A stretch of 64,000 nucleotides of DNA from Spirosoma panaciterrae DSM 21099 (lineage in GTDB: Bacteria; Bacteroidota; Bacteroidia; Cytophagales; Spirosomataceae), in assembly GCF_000374025.1 (NCBI RefSeq), contig NZ_KB893176.1:124001-188000 (forward strand), written 5' to 3'. A program made the translations under genes and the position numbers. How positions within the stretch are numbered: the first letter of the stretch is position 1; each line of letters opens with the position of its first letter. Shown piece by piece: positions 7,787 to 17,287 of this stretch. The notes under the pieces are model-generated. The model did no database searches. It was not told where the DNA came from and worked only from the letters and a program-made list of their open reading frames with translations.

Positions 7787-9866
7787 TGCGTTTGTAGATC
7801 TCAAGAGTTCCCAGCTTGGTAATCTGCGTCATACAGCGGATTTCGGCAGGCTGCGGAACATGATCGAATACAAAATATTTTGCGTTAAGCTGCTTCAGCT
7901 TAGGCGAGCATGGGTCCATTGCCACCGTATAGGCATCCTGATACGGATTGAAAATGATGACCGAGTCGCGCCCGTCGACGTATGAACTATATACTACGTG
8001 GGCGAATCGATTATAAACCGAATCGCGCTTCGCTTTGGGGTCTAGCACACGCATGGTCTTAAAATCCGGCATGTACTTCATCCCACTTAACTGGTTGGCC
8101 CCGGTGGCCGTAACCATATAGGTAATATACTGACTACCGAATACCGCCCAGCGTGCCTTAGGGTCCTGCTTCCGTATCTCATTAACGGTTTTATACAGGA
8201 CATGGTCGGTAATGGGCGACAAACCAATAGCAAACGGGTTGATTTTCAGACTTGGTAAGGTATATAATACCACAGCGCCCACCACAACCAGTTCTTTTCC
8301 TTTAAACGTAAAAGCGGGGGTAAGCAGTAGATTAAGGGCAATGAAAAATACGGTTGGTAAAAACAACTGATGCGCCTTATAGTATCCACCCGAATCGCTG
8401 ACATTCAGCCAGGCCGCATAAATCATGAACCCAATCGCCCAAACCACCAGAATCGTTTTGACAACTCCTGGAATAGCCGCATTCTGTTGTGCCCTCCGAT
8501 GGATGTAAGCCATGTACAGCACCGCCAGCACGACATTGGCAATCCCAAACGGAACCTGCGTACGACGGGTGGGACTTACGTTCAACAACGTTGCTTTCGC
8601 CAGAAACTCCGGGAAGCCTATTTCAATCCAGATATACAGGACCAGAATGTATACCAGCAATAACAGAATCGTTGGATCTATTTTCTTCTCCGTGTAGAAG
8701 AAAGCCGCTGCACAGGCCGCAATAACCGGGGTGAAGGTGATAAAATGCGAGAGTTCGCAAATGTTCATCCAGGAAGCCGGAAAATGCTGATCATCGAGCA
8801 TCCAGCCCGAAAAATATTCTGAAAACCAGTTGGCTACGAAACCCGTTCCGCCACTTTCGCTCCGGCGACCAGGATAGGCCGTGTTCGACAGAATGTCGAT
8901 GGTGGGTTTGGCTTCATTGTAGTAGAAATACAGGAACAGGCCAACGCCCGCCAGAGCCACAGCAAACGTAATCAGCTTGGCCCATACATTACCAAACAGC
9001 CGCTCCGGCTGATAATAACGCCAGACAAACCCAATCAGCAACACGATGAGCATGTAGCCAAAGGGCACCTGATAGGGCGGGTACAGGAACAGCGCGAAGG
9101 CCAGCAAAGCCCAGCCAAACAGTATGCCATTGATCGCCATCGTTCTGACCGACCGAGCATAAAAGATATAGAGCGAACTGATCAGGATCAGAAGGCCACT
9201 GTACATCCAGCCCAGATTCACAAACGACCACCAGGCTACCCCCGGCGACAAAACAAGCCAGACGGCACCCGCTGCCGATAACCAGAACTGATTACGGGTC
9301 AGGGCCAGAAACGCCAGAAACCAGGTAATCAACCCCGCAAAAATGAAGAAATTCCACCGCCAGGCATACCCACGCTCCACATCAAACAAGTGAAACCCCC
9401 AGTTTTCGGGCCGAATCAGCGTGATGTAGTGATGGGTGGGAATACTCGTCACCAACGGCGGTTTTTCGCCACCGAGCGATTGGTTCTGTAACGGAAAATC
9501 GTTGTTCACCTGCGACAGCAGCATGGGCGTAGCTCCGGCCCAGTCGTCCATCCGGATTTGCCGGGGCGTCCCCGAAATCAACCCACGCTTGGCATCCGAT
9601 CCATCGGGTAATACCTGATTCCAGATTGCAATGGATGAATAATTAATTTTCGCTAACGTCAGCAACAAAAACAGACCGACGCTAATGGCCAAAAATAGTT
9701 TTACCCGCTTATCGAACCGTATGATTTCAAAGGGGCGATCTTCTTCCGCAACAACAACGGGCTTAGGTTTGGCAACGGGCGGTGTCTGGATTGGGTTTAC
9801 GGGCTGTGGCTTCGTAGCCTGGCCGGCTGTAGGGGCAGGATTGGGTCCTTTCCTTTTCTTCGACAT
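7776..9866 (-). CDS. Large polytopic membrane protein, putative GT-C-type transferase
   Basis: A 696-residue protein. A Pro/Lys-rich cytoplasmic tail (1-50) precedes a first membrane helix (about 57-75). A long extracytoplasmic loop follows with RMDDWAGATPMLLSQ and GEKPPLVTSIPTHHYITL. About 12 further helices and a soluble C-terminal part of about 140 residues complete it. The Asp pair in the first loop and the downstream polyprenyl-phosphate GT2 point to a GT-C enzyme using a lipid-phosphate sugar donor. This is inference from architecture and operon position. It is first in the four-gene minus operon and divergent from the flippase-like gene. Confidence 0.65.
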   Translation of the reverse strand: MSKKRKGPNPAPTAGQATKPQPVNPIQTPPVAKPKPVVVAEEDRPFEIIRFDKRVKLFLAISVGLFLLLTLAKINYSSIAIWNQVLPDGSDAKRGLISGTPRQIRMDDWAGATPMLLSQVNNDFPLQNQSLGGEKPPLVTSIPTHHYITLIRPENWGFHLFDVERGYAWRWNFFIFAGLITWFLAFLALTRNQFWLSAAGAVWLVLSPGVAWWSFVNLGWMYSGLLILISSLYIFYARSVRTMAINGILFGWALLAFALFLYPPYQVPFGYMLIVLLIGFVWRYYQPERLFGNVWAKLITFAVALAGVGLFLYFYYNEAKPTIDILSNTAYPGRRSESGGTGFVANWFSEYFSGWMLDDQHFPASWMNICELSHFITFTPVIAACAAAFFYTEKKIDPTILLLLVYILVLYIWIEIGFPEFLAKATLLNVSPTRRTQVPFGIANVVLAVLYMAYIHRRAQQNAAIPGVVKTILVVWAIGFMIYAAWLNVSDSGGYYKAHQLFLPTVFFIALNLLLTPAFTFKGKELVVVGAVVLYTLPSLKINPFAIGLSPITDHVLYKTVNEIRKQDPKARWAVFGSQYITYMVTATGANQLSGMKYMPDFKTMRVLDPKAKRDSVYNRFAHVVYSSYVDGRDSVIIFNPYQDAYTVAMDPCSPKLKQLNAKYFVFDHVPQPAEIRCMTQITKLGTLEIYKRNDF

Positions 9867-9994
9867 GAGCTTGGTTACTGAGGTAGTTTATGGGCTTGGA
9901 TTGGTATTTGCTAACGCCTTATCAAACTTACTAATACCGTGCCAAATTTTACACCTCCTCCGATTGTCTTTCTGAAAATAACTAATTTGCCTGC

Positions 9995-11020
9995 ATGAAT
10001 ACATCGCTTATCAGGCAAATACTTCCCGTTGCCCTGGCTATTGGCTTACTATGGTACGTGTTAAAAGATGTACCTTTTGCCGAACTGGCCTCTCAATTCA
10101 AACAAGCCGATTATCGGTGGCTGGCCCTGGTGAGCGTATGCATTGGCCTTTATCACCTCACCCGGGCGGCTCGCTGGCAGCTTACCTTACAGGCCATGGG
10201 TTACCAGCCTTCCTTGTTTCGCACAACCGTAGCTTTACTGGCGGGCACAATGGCCAGCATGATTATTCCCGGTGCTGGTGAACTGACGCGCTGTGGCACG
10301 CTCCAGCGTACCGATGGCGTCCCCATAGCCAAAGGATTAGGCTCGGTAGTAGGCGAACGGGTCATTGACCTGCTCATGCTGGGCGTACTGGTTGGCCTGA
10401 CGTTTTTTATTGAATTGAAGCGGGTGGGGCAGTTCCTTACGGATTTGTTCAATCCTATCCTGACCCGCATTACCTCGGGAGGGCAGTCTGAACTAATTAT
10501 GATTGGATTTATCGGCGTCTGTCTTTTGGGAGCGGGCCTGGTCTACTGGCTAGTTCGTCAGCAAACCGTCCGGCAGAATCCATTCGTCAAACGAATAGCT
10601 CTCATCGCGCTCAATATCGGTCAGGGAATCATCGCTATTAAAAACCTCAAACGCCCTGGTTTATTTATCGGGCTGACCGTGGCCAACTACATTCTGGCCT
10701 TTCTGATCACCTATTTCCTGTTTTTTGCTTCAGCCGAAACCGTTTCTCTCCCCCCGGCAGCGGCCCTGACGATCCTGACAGTCAGCTCGCTGGGCGGATT
10801 GGCTGTGCCCACACAGGGCGGCCTGGGAACGTATCATTTTCTGGTTAGCCGGGTGCTGGTTTTATATGGTATGACCCTTACAAAAGGGGTGGTCGTTGCC
10901 ACATTTCTGCACGCGGTTCAGACAGGGTTTTCGTTAGTATTAAGCAGCCTGAGTTTTCTGATTATCCCTATCCTGCTCACCAATCGCCCTGCCAAAGAAG
11001 CCGAGAGTCTGGTGAAGTGA
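9995..11020 (+). CDS. Lysylphosphatidylglycerol synthase transmembrane (LPG_synthase_TM / UPF0104) family protein
   Basis: A 341-residue integral membrane protein with about eight helices. Landmarks are YRWLALVSVCIGLYHLTRAA, GTMASMIIPGAGELTRCGTL, VVGERVIDLLML and SSLGGLAVPTQGGLGTYH, the signature set of the flippase-like domain of MprF relatives. The catalytic aminoacyl-transferase half of true MprF is absent. Stand-alone members next to glycan genes are thought to move or handle lipid-linked intermediates. That role is inferred here. It is divergent from the minus-strand glycan operon. Confidence 0.88.
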   Translation: MNTSLIRQILPVALAIGLLWYVLKDVPFAELASQFKQADYRWLALVSVCIGLYHLTRAARWQLTLQAMGYQPSLFRTTVALLAGTMASMIIPGAGELTRCGTLQRTDGVPIAKGLGSVVGERVIDLLMLGVLVGLTFFIELKRVGQFLTDLFNPILTRITSGGQSELIMIGFIGVCLLGAGLVYWLVRQQTVRQNPFVKRIALIALNIGQGIIAIKNLKRPGLFIGLTVANYILAFLITYFLFFASAETVSLPPAAALTILTVSSLGGLAVPTQGGLGTYHFLVSRVLVLYGMTLTKGVVVATFLHAVQTGFSLVLSSLSFLIIPILLTNRPAKEAESLVK

Positions 11021-11103
11021 CCACGAGCAAGACAGGCCGAAATCTTTCCAGGATTGCATCGTACATTCGCAGAAAAAACACCCGATCAAATTAACCTGAC
11101 TAC

Positions 11104-12699
11104 ATGACCTCTCATCAACTTACCCTGGCAGCCAGTCTGATTTTGCTGCCTGGCCTGTGTTTGGCGCAGGAAAAATTCGCTAATACCATTACTGCGACCG
11201 ACCTTGAAAAAAACCTTCGTGTCCTGGCCGCCGACGATATGGAAGGGCGCGAAACGGGCACACGCGGTCAGCGGAAAGCCGCCGAATACATTGCCAATCA
11301 GTTTGCAGCCGAAGGACTTAAACCCATCGTCAAAGCCGAAGATGGTAAAATGGGATATCAGCAGCCCTTTACGCTCTATCGAAAAACCTGGGGCGATTTC
11401 TATGTCAACGCAGGTGGCAAACGGTTCGAGAACCAGAAAGATTTTATACCCAATGGGCTATTGTACCTGCCCAACGAAACCACCTACGAGACCGTTTTTG
11501 TTGGCTACGGCATTGGCGAGGCCAGTTACGATGATTATTCCGGACGGGATGTGTCGGGTAAAGCGGTGGTGATGCTGGATGATGAACCCAAAACAACCGA
11601 CGGTAAAAAACTGATCAGCGGCTCGTCCGAATCCTCTAAATGGGGCGGACCGAACGGCTGGCGGGCCAAAAGTCTGCTGGCAAAAGAGAAAGGGGCCGCT
11701 CAGGTATTTATCGTTTCTGCCGATTCGCCCGAAGCGTTCAAGCAACTGATGGCGCAGCGGGGTGCTATGCAGGGCCGTATGAACCGACTTATGCTGAAAC
11801 CGGGCACCGAAAACGTAAGCTCCGTTGGGGTGTTTCTGGTGACGACCGATATGGCGTCGGCATTGCTCAATACGACTACGGCAACAATCAATCAAACGGT
11901 TGAACAACTGGCTAAGTCGGCCAAACCTGATGCGTCCTCGCTGACCGGAACGATTCGCATGAAAGCCGACCGGGTGGAAGAAAAAACGCAATCGTCGAAT
12001 GTATTGGGCTTTCTGGAAGGGACCGACAAAAAAGAGGAGGTGCTGGTGATTTCATCCCACTACGACCACATTGGCATCAGCCCCGATGGGCAGATCAACA
12101 ACGGTGCTAACGACGATGGATCGGGGACAGTATCGGTGCTGGAGATTGCGCAGGCATTTGCCAAAGCCAAAGCCGCCGGAAAAGGGCCTCGTCGGTCTAT
12201 TCTCTTCCTGACTGTATCGGGTGAAGAAAAGGGGCTTTTGGGCTCGCAATATTATGCCGACATGAGTCCGGTATTGCCCCTCGACAAAACGGTTGCCGAC
12301 CTGAACATTGACATGGTAGGCCGGGTCGATGATCTGCATCAGGGCAAATCCTCGAATTATATCTACGTCATTGGCTCCGATAAGCTTTCGTCAGACCTGC
12401 ACAAGATCAGTGAGGAAACGAACAAGAAGTACATCAACATGGAACTGGACTATAAATACAACGATCCGCAGGACCCACAACGCATTTATTACCGTTCTGA
12501 CCACTACAACTTCGCTAAACACCAGATTCCCATTATTTTCTATTTCAACGGTCTGCACCCCGACTACCACAAACCGACCGACGACATCGAAAAGATTGAT
12601 TTCAAACTAGCCGAAAAATCGGCCCGGCTCGTTTTTTACACCGCCTGGGACATCGCCAACCGCGACCAGCGGCTCGTGGTCGATAGTAATAAGCAGTAA
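11104..12699 (+). CDS. Secreted M28 family zinc peptidase with PA domain
   Basis: A 531-residue exported aminopeptidase-type enzyme. The signal peptide ends at LCLAQ (about residue 22). A protease-associated insert occupies roughly residues 115-290. The M28 metal ligands can be followed: SHYDHIG (about 318-324), NNGANDDGSG (337 region), SGEEKGLLGS with the catalytic and binding glutamates (374-375), NIDMVGR (about 402) and GLHPDYHKPTDD near 490. The domain is complete. It probably trims peptides in the periplasm or outside. A rho-independent terminator follows the stop, so it is likely monocistronic. Confidence 0.93.
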   Translation: MTSHQLTLAASLILLPGLCLAQEKFANTITATDLEKNLRVLAADDMEGRETGTRGQRKAAEYIANQFAAEGLKPIVKAEDGKMGYQQPFTLYRKTWGDFYVNAGGKRFENQKDFIPNGLLYLPNETTYETVFVGYGIGEASYDDYSGRDVSGKAVVMLDDEPKTTDGKKLISGSSESSKWGGPNGWRAKSLLAKEKGAAQVFIVSADSPEAFKQLMAQRGAMQGRMNRLMLKPGTENVSSVGVFLVTTDMASALLNTTTATINQTVEQLAKSAKPDASSLTGTIRMKADRVEEKTQSSNVLGFLEGTDKKEEVLVISSHYDHIGISPDGQINNGANDDGSGTVSVLEIAQAFAKAKAAGKGPRRSILFLTVSGEEKGLLGSQYYADMSPVLPLDKTVADLNIDMVGRVDDLHQGKSSNYIYVIGSDKLSSDLHKISEETNKKYINMELDYKYNDPQDPQRIYYRSDHYNFAKHQIPIIFYFNGLHPDYHKPTDDIEKIDFKLAEKSARLVFYTAWDIANRDQRLVVDSNKQ

Positions 12700-12723
12700 G
12701 GATTCATTCCAGATCACAGACCG

Positions 12724-12777
12724 GAAACTCCAGTATACATTCTGCCAGATGCAGGCGTATACTGGAGTTTCTTTTTT
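12724..12777 (+). terminator. Rho-independent terminator after the M28 peptidase
   Basis: The arms GAAACTCCAGTATA (12724-12737) and TATACTGGAGTTTC (12758-12771) form a perfect 14-bp stem with a 20-nt loop, followed by six T residues. It ends the peptidase transcript. Confidence 0.85.
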
Positions 12778-12850
12778 CTGATGAATTACGGTCACCGTTA
12801 AAGCTTCTTAATTTCTTATTCGGTGTAGCTAAAGGATATAACTTTCCGGA

Positions 12851-13171
12851 ATGCTCCCCTTTCGTGTCCTACTGATCCTGTACAGGCAATTATGCCCGCT
12901 AACGATAGCCGTCTCGGTATTGATGTGGTTGGCGGCTGGCTATCCCACTCCTAGGTCGGACCAGTTTATGCCCTTTATTACCAGGTTCTTTTGGCTACGT
13001 AGTCTATCTCAACTCGTAATCTGGTACCTGTATCGGCTAACGAATCGGAAAGGGTTCGTCTTTTATCATCACTTTGGCCTGTCCGAACTTCAGTTAGCGA
13101 GTGGCGTCTATCTCATTGATATCTTACTATTTAGCCTATGCGTTTGTCTGGCAAGCCTGTTTATTCAGTAA
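12851..13171 (+). CDS. Small membrane protein overlapping an ABC ATPase gene
   Basis: A 106-residue hydrophobic protein that I do not recognise. Helices are visible at about 5-30 and 82-104, and the central part is aromatic and Arg-rich (FFWLRSLSQLVIWYLYRL). The 3' end overlaps the start of the ABC ATPase by 34 bp in another frame, which suggests translational coupling. It may be the membrane partner of the ATPase, although it is far shorter than a normal permease. It has the base composition of its neighbours. Confidence 0.6.
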   Translation: MLPFRVLLILYRQLCPLTIAVSVLMWLAAGYPTPRSDQFMPFITRFFWLRSLSQLVIWYLYRLTNRKGFVFYHHFGLSELQLASGVYLIDILLFSLCVCLASLFIQ

Positions 13172-13824
13172 CGACCCTAGAGGTCGATAGCGTTTGGCTG
13201 GAGTATGCTAATCAACGAATTCTACAGAACGTTTATCTGCGGGTCGATAAAGGTCAGCTTGTGGGCTTACTAGGTCGCAATGGCTGCGGTAAGTCGTCTC
13301 TGCTGGAGATCATTTATGGCATCAGGCCTGCACAAAACAGTTCCGTTCGTATCAATGGTACGTATATGGGTAACTTGTATAAGCATCAAGGTTTGCTGGC
13401 CTATTTACCCCAAAGACACTTTGTCCCCGATCAGTTAACCGTTCAGCAAGCCCTATCGCTTTACAACTCTAACCTAACAGAAGCAGGTGCTTATTTTCCT
13501 GAATTACCCGAATTAGCAGCCTACCGATTTGCAGACCTTTCGGGCGGACAAAAACGTTTGGTAGAAATCATCATGATACTTTCCTGCCCGGCGCCCCTGC
13601 TCATTCTCGACGAACCATTTTCAAACGTGATGCCCTTACATGTTGAAACGTTAAAAGCATGGCTTCAATCGCTAAAGGCCAGCAAAGGTATTCTGATGAC
13701 CGACCATTCTTATCAGGACGTACTGGCAATCAGCGACCGGCTGTATTTATTAAACATGAACGGCCGCACGATTCAGCTAGAGCATCCCATTCAGCAACTC
13801 AGGGACTTCGGATACATCAGATAG
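13138..13824 (+). CDS. ABC transporter ATP-binding protein
   Basis: A 228-residue nucleotide-binding subunit. It has Walker A in GLLGRNGCGKSSLLE (about residue 43-57), a Q-loop region AYLPQRHFVPDQL, the signature FADLSGGQKRLVEI, Walker B in PLLILDEPF, and the switch histidine in LMTDHSY. The ATP site is complete. No full-length permease is adjacent, and the only linked membrane protein is the overlapping 106-residue product just upstream. The cargo is unknown. The annotated ATG lies inside the upstream gene, and a start slightly further in is possible. Confidence 0.9.
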   Translation: MRLSGKPVYSVTTLEVDSVWLEYANQRILQNVYLRVDKGQLVGLLGRNGCGKSSLLEIIYGIRPAQNSSVRINGTYMGNLYKHQGLLAYLPQRHFVPDQLTVQQALSLYNSNLTEAGAYFPELPELAAYRFADLSGGQKRLVEIIMILSCPAPLLILDEPFSNVMPLHVETLKAWLQSLKASKGILMTDHSYQDVLAISDRLYLLNMNGRTIQLEHPIQQLRDFGYIR

Positions 13825-13834
13825 CCCACACACG

Positions 13835-14221
13835 TTATTTTTCTACCCAGTAGTCCACCGCCTGCCCGCGCTCAATAATTGATTTCCCAATCTTCATGTG
13901 CTGCTGGTGCTCGGGGGAGGCCCCATAATTAGCCAGGTCTTTTTCGGAAGCAAAGCCAAATGCATATACGTGGGTAACCGTTTTCTGTTTTCCTTCGGGA
14001 ATAGCCGTTCCGGTTTCGTAGCTCCTGACCATTTTTAGTTTGGCCGCCAGATTCCTGAATGAATTATCAACCTGCCTGATCTCGTTCGATGGAGCCCCTT
14101 CTTTAAACGTAATGATCACTACATGCCGTAGAAGCTTAGCGGGTTGGTTCTGAGCGTTTACAGAACGCATTGGAAGGCTCAGGATTGCCAGAAGTACAAG
14201 GGGGGCCAGTTGCTTTTTCAT
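13835..14221 (-). CDS. Secreted Dabb (stress-responsive A/B barrel) family protein
   Basis: A 128-residue exported protein. The signal peptide ends near SVNAQ (about residue 24). The Dabb domain follows: LRHVVIITFKEGAPSNEI, then VDNSFRNLA, then THVYAFGFASEKDLANYG and PEHQQHMK. This small dimeric ferredoxin-like barrel is common in Bacteroidota, often exported, with no firm enzymatic role. The gene is convergent with the ABC ATPase gene and leaves 10 nt between the stops. No partner gene is apparent. Confidence 0.88.
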   Translation of the reverse strand: MKKQLAPLVLLAILSLPMRSVNAQNQPAKLLRHVVIITFKEGAPSNEIRQVDNSFRNLAAKLKMVRSYETGTAIPEGKQKTVTHVYAFGFASEKDLANYGASPEHQQHMKIGKSIIERGQAVDYWVEK

Positions 14222-14421
14222 GAATAAATCGATTGGTTTTGTGTTCGCCCGGCAGCGCTGACTTTTATTGATGGAGTGCCTTTAAGCTGCCCGACCTAAA
14301 AGTAAGTGCTGGTTCGAAACAAAAACCAACGAATCGATGAATGGGCCGAGAACGTCGACCAGAAAGGCTCGCAAAGACGAATTTGGGTATACGACAACGG
14401 CTGTTATAACCGCAACGACGC

Positions 14422-15081
14422 TCAGAATCGGTACATCAACTGGGTTTGTAGACTCAAACTGTATGAATGATAGTAGTCGTATGCCGAATGCGATTCCACG
14501 TTATATTGAAGCGTAGGCTGAGCAATCAGGGTCAGGTGCTCCGTAAGATTGTACAACACCCCTACCCCTAGCAAGGGCGTAACCACAACGGGTTTACCAA
14601 TTTTTATGGGTGTAAATTCCCCATTTCCGCTTAAATCAACATAGCTCGTCCTCCTATAAGCAAAGGTAGCCCCAAACGAAACATAAGGCGAAAGCCGTTT
14701 GGTCGACACTTGGTAATTGATCAGTAAAGGCGATTGATAGCTGTTCGAGAACGGATGGCTGTATGTATACCGAATGCTATAGGGGATACCATCCTGTACA
14801 ACATCCAGTTTACTGCTAACGACATGGGCAGCCCAAATACCTGTCATTATTGACCATTTAGGAGAAAAGGCATACCGGGCCGACAGGCCTAACTGATAAC
14901 TGAGCCCATTGGATTCCATAATGAACTCTGACGCGGGTGGCTGATTAGGCCCTCCCCCCAGTCTTATTTTTGAGTCATTGTGCCCATATATTGGCGCAAG
15001 ATGGACCGATACAGCGAATTTTTTTTGTGCGAAAGCGGGCACCAGGCCCACCATAACCAGCAGTAAAGTCAGGGTTTTCAT
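14422..15081 (-). CDS. Outer membrane beta-barrel protein
   Basis: A 219-residue exported protein. The signal peptide ends at PAFAQ (about 19). Alternating hydrophobic strands follow, for example SYQLGLSARYAFSPKWSIM, and the chain ends in LQTQLMYRF with a terminal Phe, as expected for an outer-membrane barrel of about eight strands. The function is unknown. It may form a unit with the secreted protein encoded just upstream at 15130-15747. Confidence 0.8.
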   Translation of the reverse strand: MKTLTLLLVMVGLVPAFAQKKFAVSVHLAPIYGHNDSKIRLGGGPNQPPASEFIMESNGLSYQLGLSARYAFSPKWSIMTGIWAAHVVSSKLDVVQDGIPYSIRYTYSHPFSNSYQSPLLINYQVSTKRLSPYVSFGATFAYRRTSYVDLSGNGEFTPIKIGKPVVVTPLLGVGVLYNLTEHLTLIAQPTLQYNVESHSAYDYYHSYSLSLQTQLMYRF

Positions 15082-15129
15082 ACAGTTGACATAGTAATTG
15101 TTGAACGAAGATGAACGCTACTGTACTCG

Positions 15130-15747
15130 TTAATCAAAAATTCCTCGTGCTTTCAAAACACCTTCTTTTTTTACCTGAAAGAGTTCATTGACATAGGCCC
15201 CCATGACACAGATGGCCCTATTATCTTTAATGACAAAATACGGTTCAGGGTACATTTGCTTTATTCTTTCCGCGTCCAGTGTACTCAGATCGAAGGAAAT
15301 CGGTTTCGCAAATGCAAGCTTTACCGCTTTTACAGCCTTACGGTGGTAGTCGTCAAATTTGTAGGGATCACCACAGCTCGCCCACTTCCCGCTCTTTGTT
15401 GGGTACACATCAAAATACTGATATTTCTCATGATAAAGCTGCCCCTTATAATAAGATAAAAACAAAAGAACATACTTAAATTTTGCAAAGGCAGGATCGC
15501 CCATGTGGTCATACGCGATAAAATCAATGGTATCTGCCGGATAACGTCCGTACACGGGCTGGATTACTTTGTACCTGGCTTTAAACGCTTCATCGAATGC
15601 GATTTGCCCCTCAGCAAGCGTAGGTTTAAATTTCTTCACCTCGATTCGCTCTCCAACGAAAACAAGTAAACTATCGGCCCGTTTTTGAGCGAATGTAGCG
15701 TTCACAAGAAGTATAAAGAGACCGCAAAACAGCACCAGTTGTTTCAT
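15130..15747 (-). CDS. Secreted protein of unknown function
   Basis: A protein of about 205 residues that I do not recognise. Starting at the ATG at 15745-15747 gives a clean signal peptide, MKQLVLFCGLFILLVNATFAQ without the last residue counted. An upstream ATG at 15759 would add four residues and spoil the charge pattern. The mature part is mixed alpha/beta, rich in Lys and Tyr, with a single SCGDPYKFDDY stretch. It is probably periplasmic and lies 49 nt before the barrel gene on the same strand. Confidence 0.65.
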   Translation of the reverse strand: MKQLVLFCGLFILLVNATFAQKRADSLLVFVGERIEVKKFKPTLAEGQIAFDEAFKARYKVIQPVYGRYPADTIDFIAYDHMGDPAFAKFKYVLLFLSYYKGQLYHEKYQYFDVYPTKSGKWASCGDPYKFDDYHRKAVKAVKLAFAKPISFDLSTLDAERIKQMYPEPYFVIKDNRAICVMGAYVNELFQVKKEGVLKARGIFD

Positions 15748-15981
15748 ACAATTGCCCATAGATAATTCCCGATTCCGTTCTGGCTTTAGCCGTCTAGTAA
15801 GAAGCTCCGAATCAGTCTGTTATTACTCATCAACAAACCTGCCAGCTACCTAAATTCCCGATAACCTACTGTCGAAACCATAGGGTCCAGTACCCCTGGA
15901 TATGATCACATCTTACTAATTGCATAGAAAATAGTAGAACACCGAACTCACCGTATTTTACCTATTCTATCCCTCAGATTT

Positions 15982-17178
15982 ATGCGTGCTGTTTGTCTAT
16001 TTCTATTCATTGGCGTATTGTTGCTGACCTTGCCAACCGCCTGTGTGGATATACTGGAAATTCCCATGAGCCAGCGGGTGAATGTGATTGTGGTTGATGG
16101 CACGCTGACCAACCTTAACGAGGATCAAAAAATTCACATTAACCGCGCCAAGTCCGATTCGCTGACTGGCCGTATGGGTAGCTTACCCATCACAGGTGCC
16201 CGAGTAGAGGTCGTGGTTGATTCGTCTCAGGTGCTGGTCTTCACCGAAACCGATACGGCCGGAGCCTATCGCTCACCAGCAGGCTTTAAAGCCCAGCCCG
16301 GGCACGCTTATCAACTGCGCTTTACACTCAAGAATGGAGCCCAATATCGGTCTACGACTGAAGTCATGAACTCCGTTGCCGCCATCAGCCAGGTGCACGC
16401 CCGATTCAACCCCACCAGTTTACCCCTTACACTGACCAACGGCAGCCTTAATCAGTACCGGGGTGCCCATGAATTAAGCATTGATTTCCAGGACCCGGCC
16501 GACCAGCACAATTATTACCGCTGGGACTGGCTATTGTGGGAAAAGCAGGAATGGTGCCGCAGTTGTGTGAATAGCGTGTATCTTATTTACAATAGCTTTG
16601 TAAACCCGCCAATCCTCTACGAAGACTGCTACGGCGACCGCAACACCGGAGGCTACTTTGTCAACGATTACAATTGCCGCACCCAATGCTGGGAAATTTT
16701 GCGCAATTATACGACCAATGTGTTCGATGATGTGTATAGCAATGGTGGGCTGATTCAGGGTCGATCTGTAGCTCAGATTCCATTTTATCAAAAGAATGCC
16801 TGTTTGGTCCAGATTCGCCAATCTTCGCTGAGTAAGGAAGCCTACCTGTATTATAGAACCGTTGAGGATCAGACCCAAAATACGGGTGGTGTAGCTGCCG
16901 TCGCCCCAACGGCGCTGGTAGGTAATATTCGCAACGTAGCCAATGAGCAGGAAAGCGTGATTGGCTACTTTACGGCTTCAGCAGTAGCGGTAGCGCTGGT
17001 CTGGGTTGACCGACAAGATGCAACGGGCCGTCCGCCGGGCTTATTTGAAGCCTTGAATGGTCGCCCACCTTCACAACCTAACAACCGGGGTGGCTACGGC
17101 TCTATCGATTATCCGACTGCGCTCTGCGTACCGAGTGATGGCCGTACGCCCAACAAACCCGTTGGCTGGCGCGATTAA
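15982..17178 (+). CDS. DUF4249 domain-containing lipoprotein
   Basis: A 398-residue exported protein. The N-terminus is a lipoprotein-type signal peptide ending TLPTAC, with Cys at about residue 21. The DUF4249 features follow: VIVVDGTLTNLNEDQKIHI, GARVEVVVD, GAYRSPAGFKAQPGHAYQL and a Cys-rich middle section with paired Cys near residues 190-235. DUF4249 proteins commonly accompany TonB-dependent receptors in Bacteroidota, but here no receptor is adjacent, so this is an isolated copy. The likely place is the periplasm or the outer-membrane surface. Confidence 0.88.
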   Translation: MRAVCLFLFIGVLLLTLPTACVDILEIPMSQRVNVIVVDGTLTNLNEDQKIHINRAKSDSLTGRMGSLPITGARVEVVVDSSQVLVFTETDTAGAYRSPAGFKAQPGHAYQLRFTLKNGAQYRSTTEVMNSVAAISQVHARFNPTSLPLTLTNGSLNQYRGAHELSIDFQDPADQHNYYRWDWLLWEKQEWCRSCVNSVYLIYNSFVNPPILYEDCYGDRNTGGYFVNDYNCRTQCWEILRNYTTNVFDDVYSNGGLIQGRSVAQIPFYQKNACLVQIRQSSLSKEAYLYYRTVEDQTQNTGGVAAVAPTALVGNIRNVANEQESVIGYFTASAVAVALVWVDRQDATGRPPGLFEALNGRPPSQPNNRGGYGSIDYPTALCVPSDGRTPNKPVGWRD

Positions 17179-17287
17179 GCACTGATGTTCAATGGAGCAG
17201 CATAACCCCGACTATCCTGTTCGGTTTGACCAAGACAATAACCAGCCCCACTGTACACGTCCATTCTGCAGATCAGACCATTTGCGA

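Noticed and set aside
14306..14470. Plus-strand frame of 54 codons starting with GTG, with protein-like sequence (RIWVYDNGCYNRNDAQNRY)
   Set aside because: It overlaps the 3' end of the barrel gene, has no ATG, and matches no family I know. It may be a remnant, but I could not support it.
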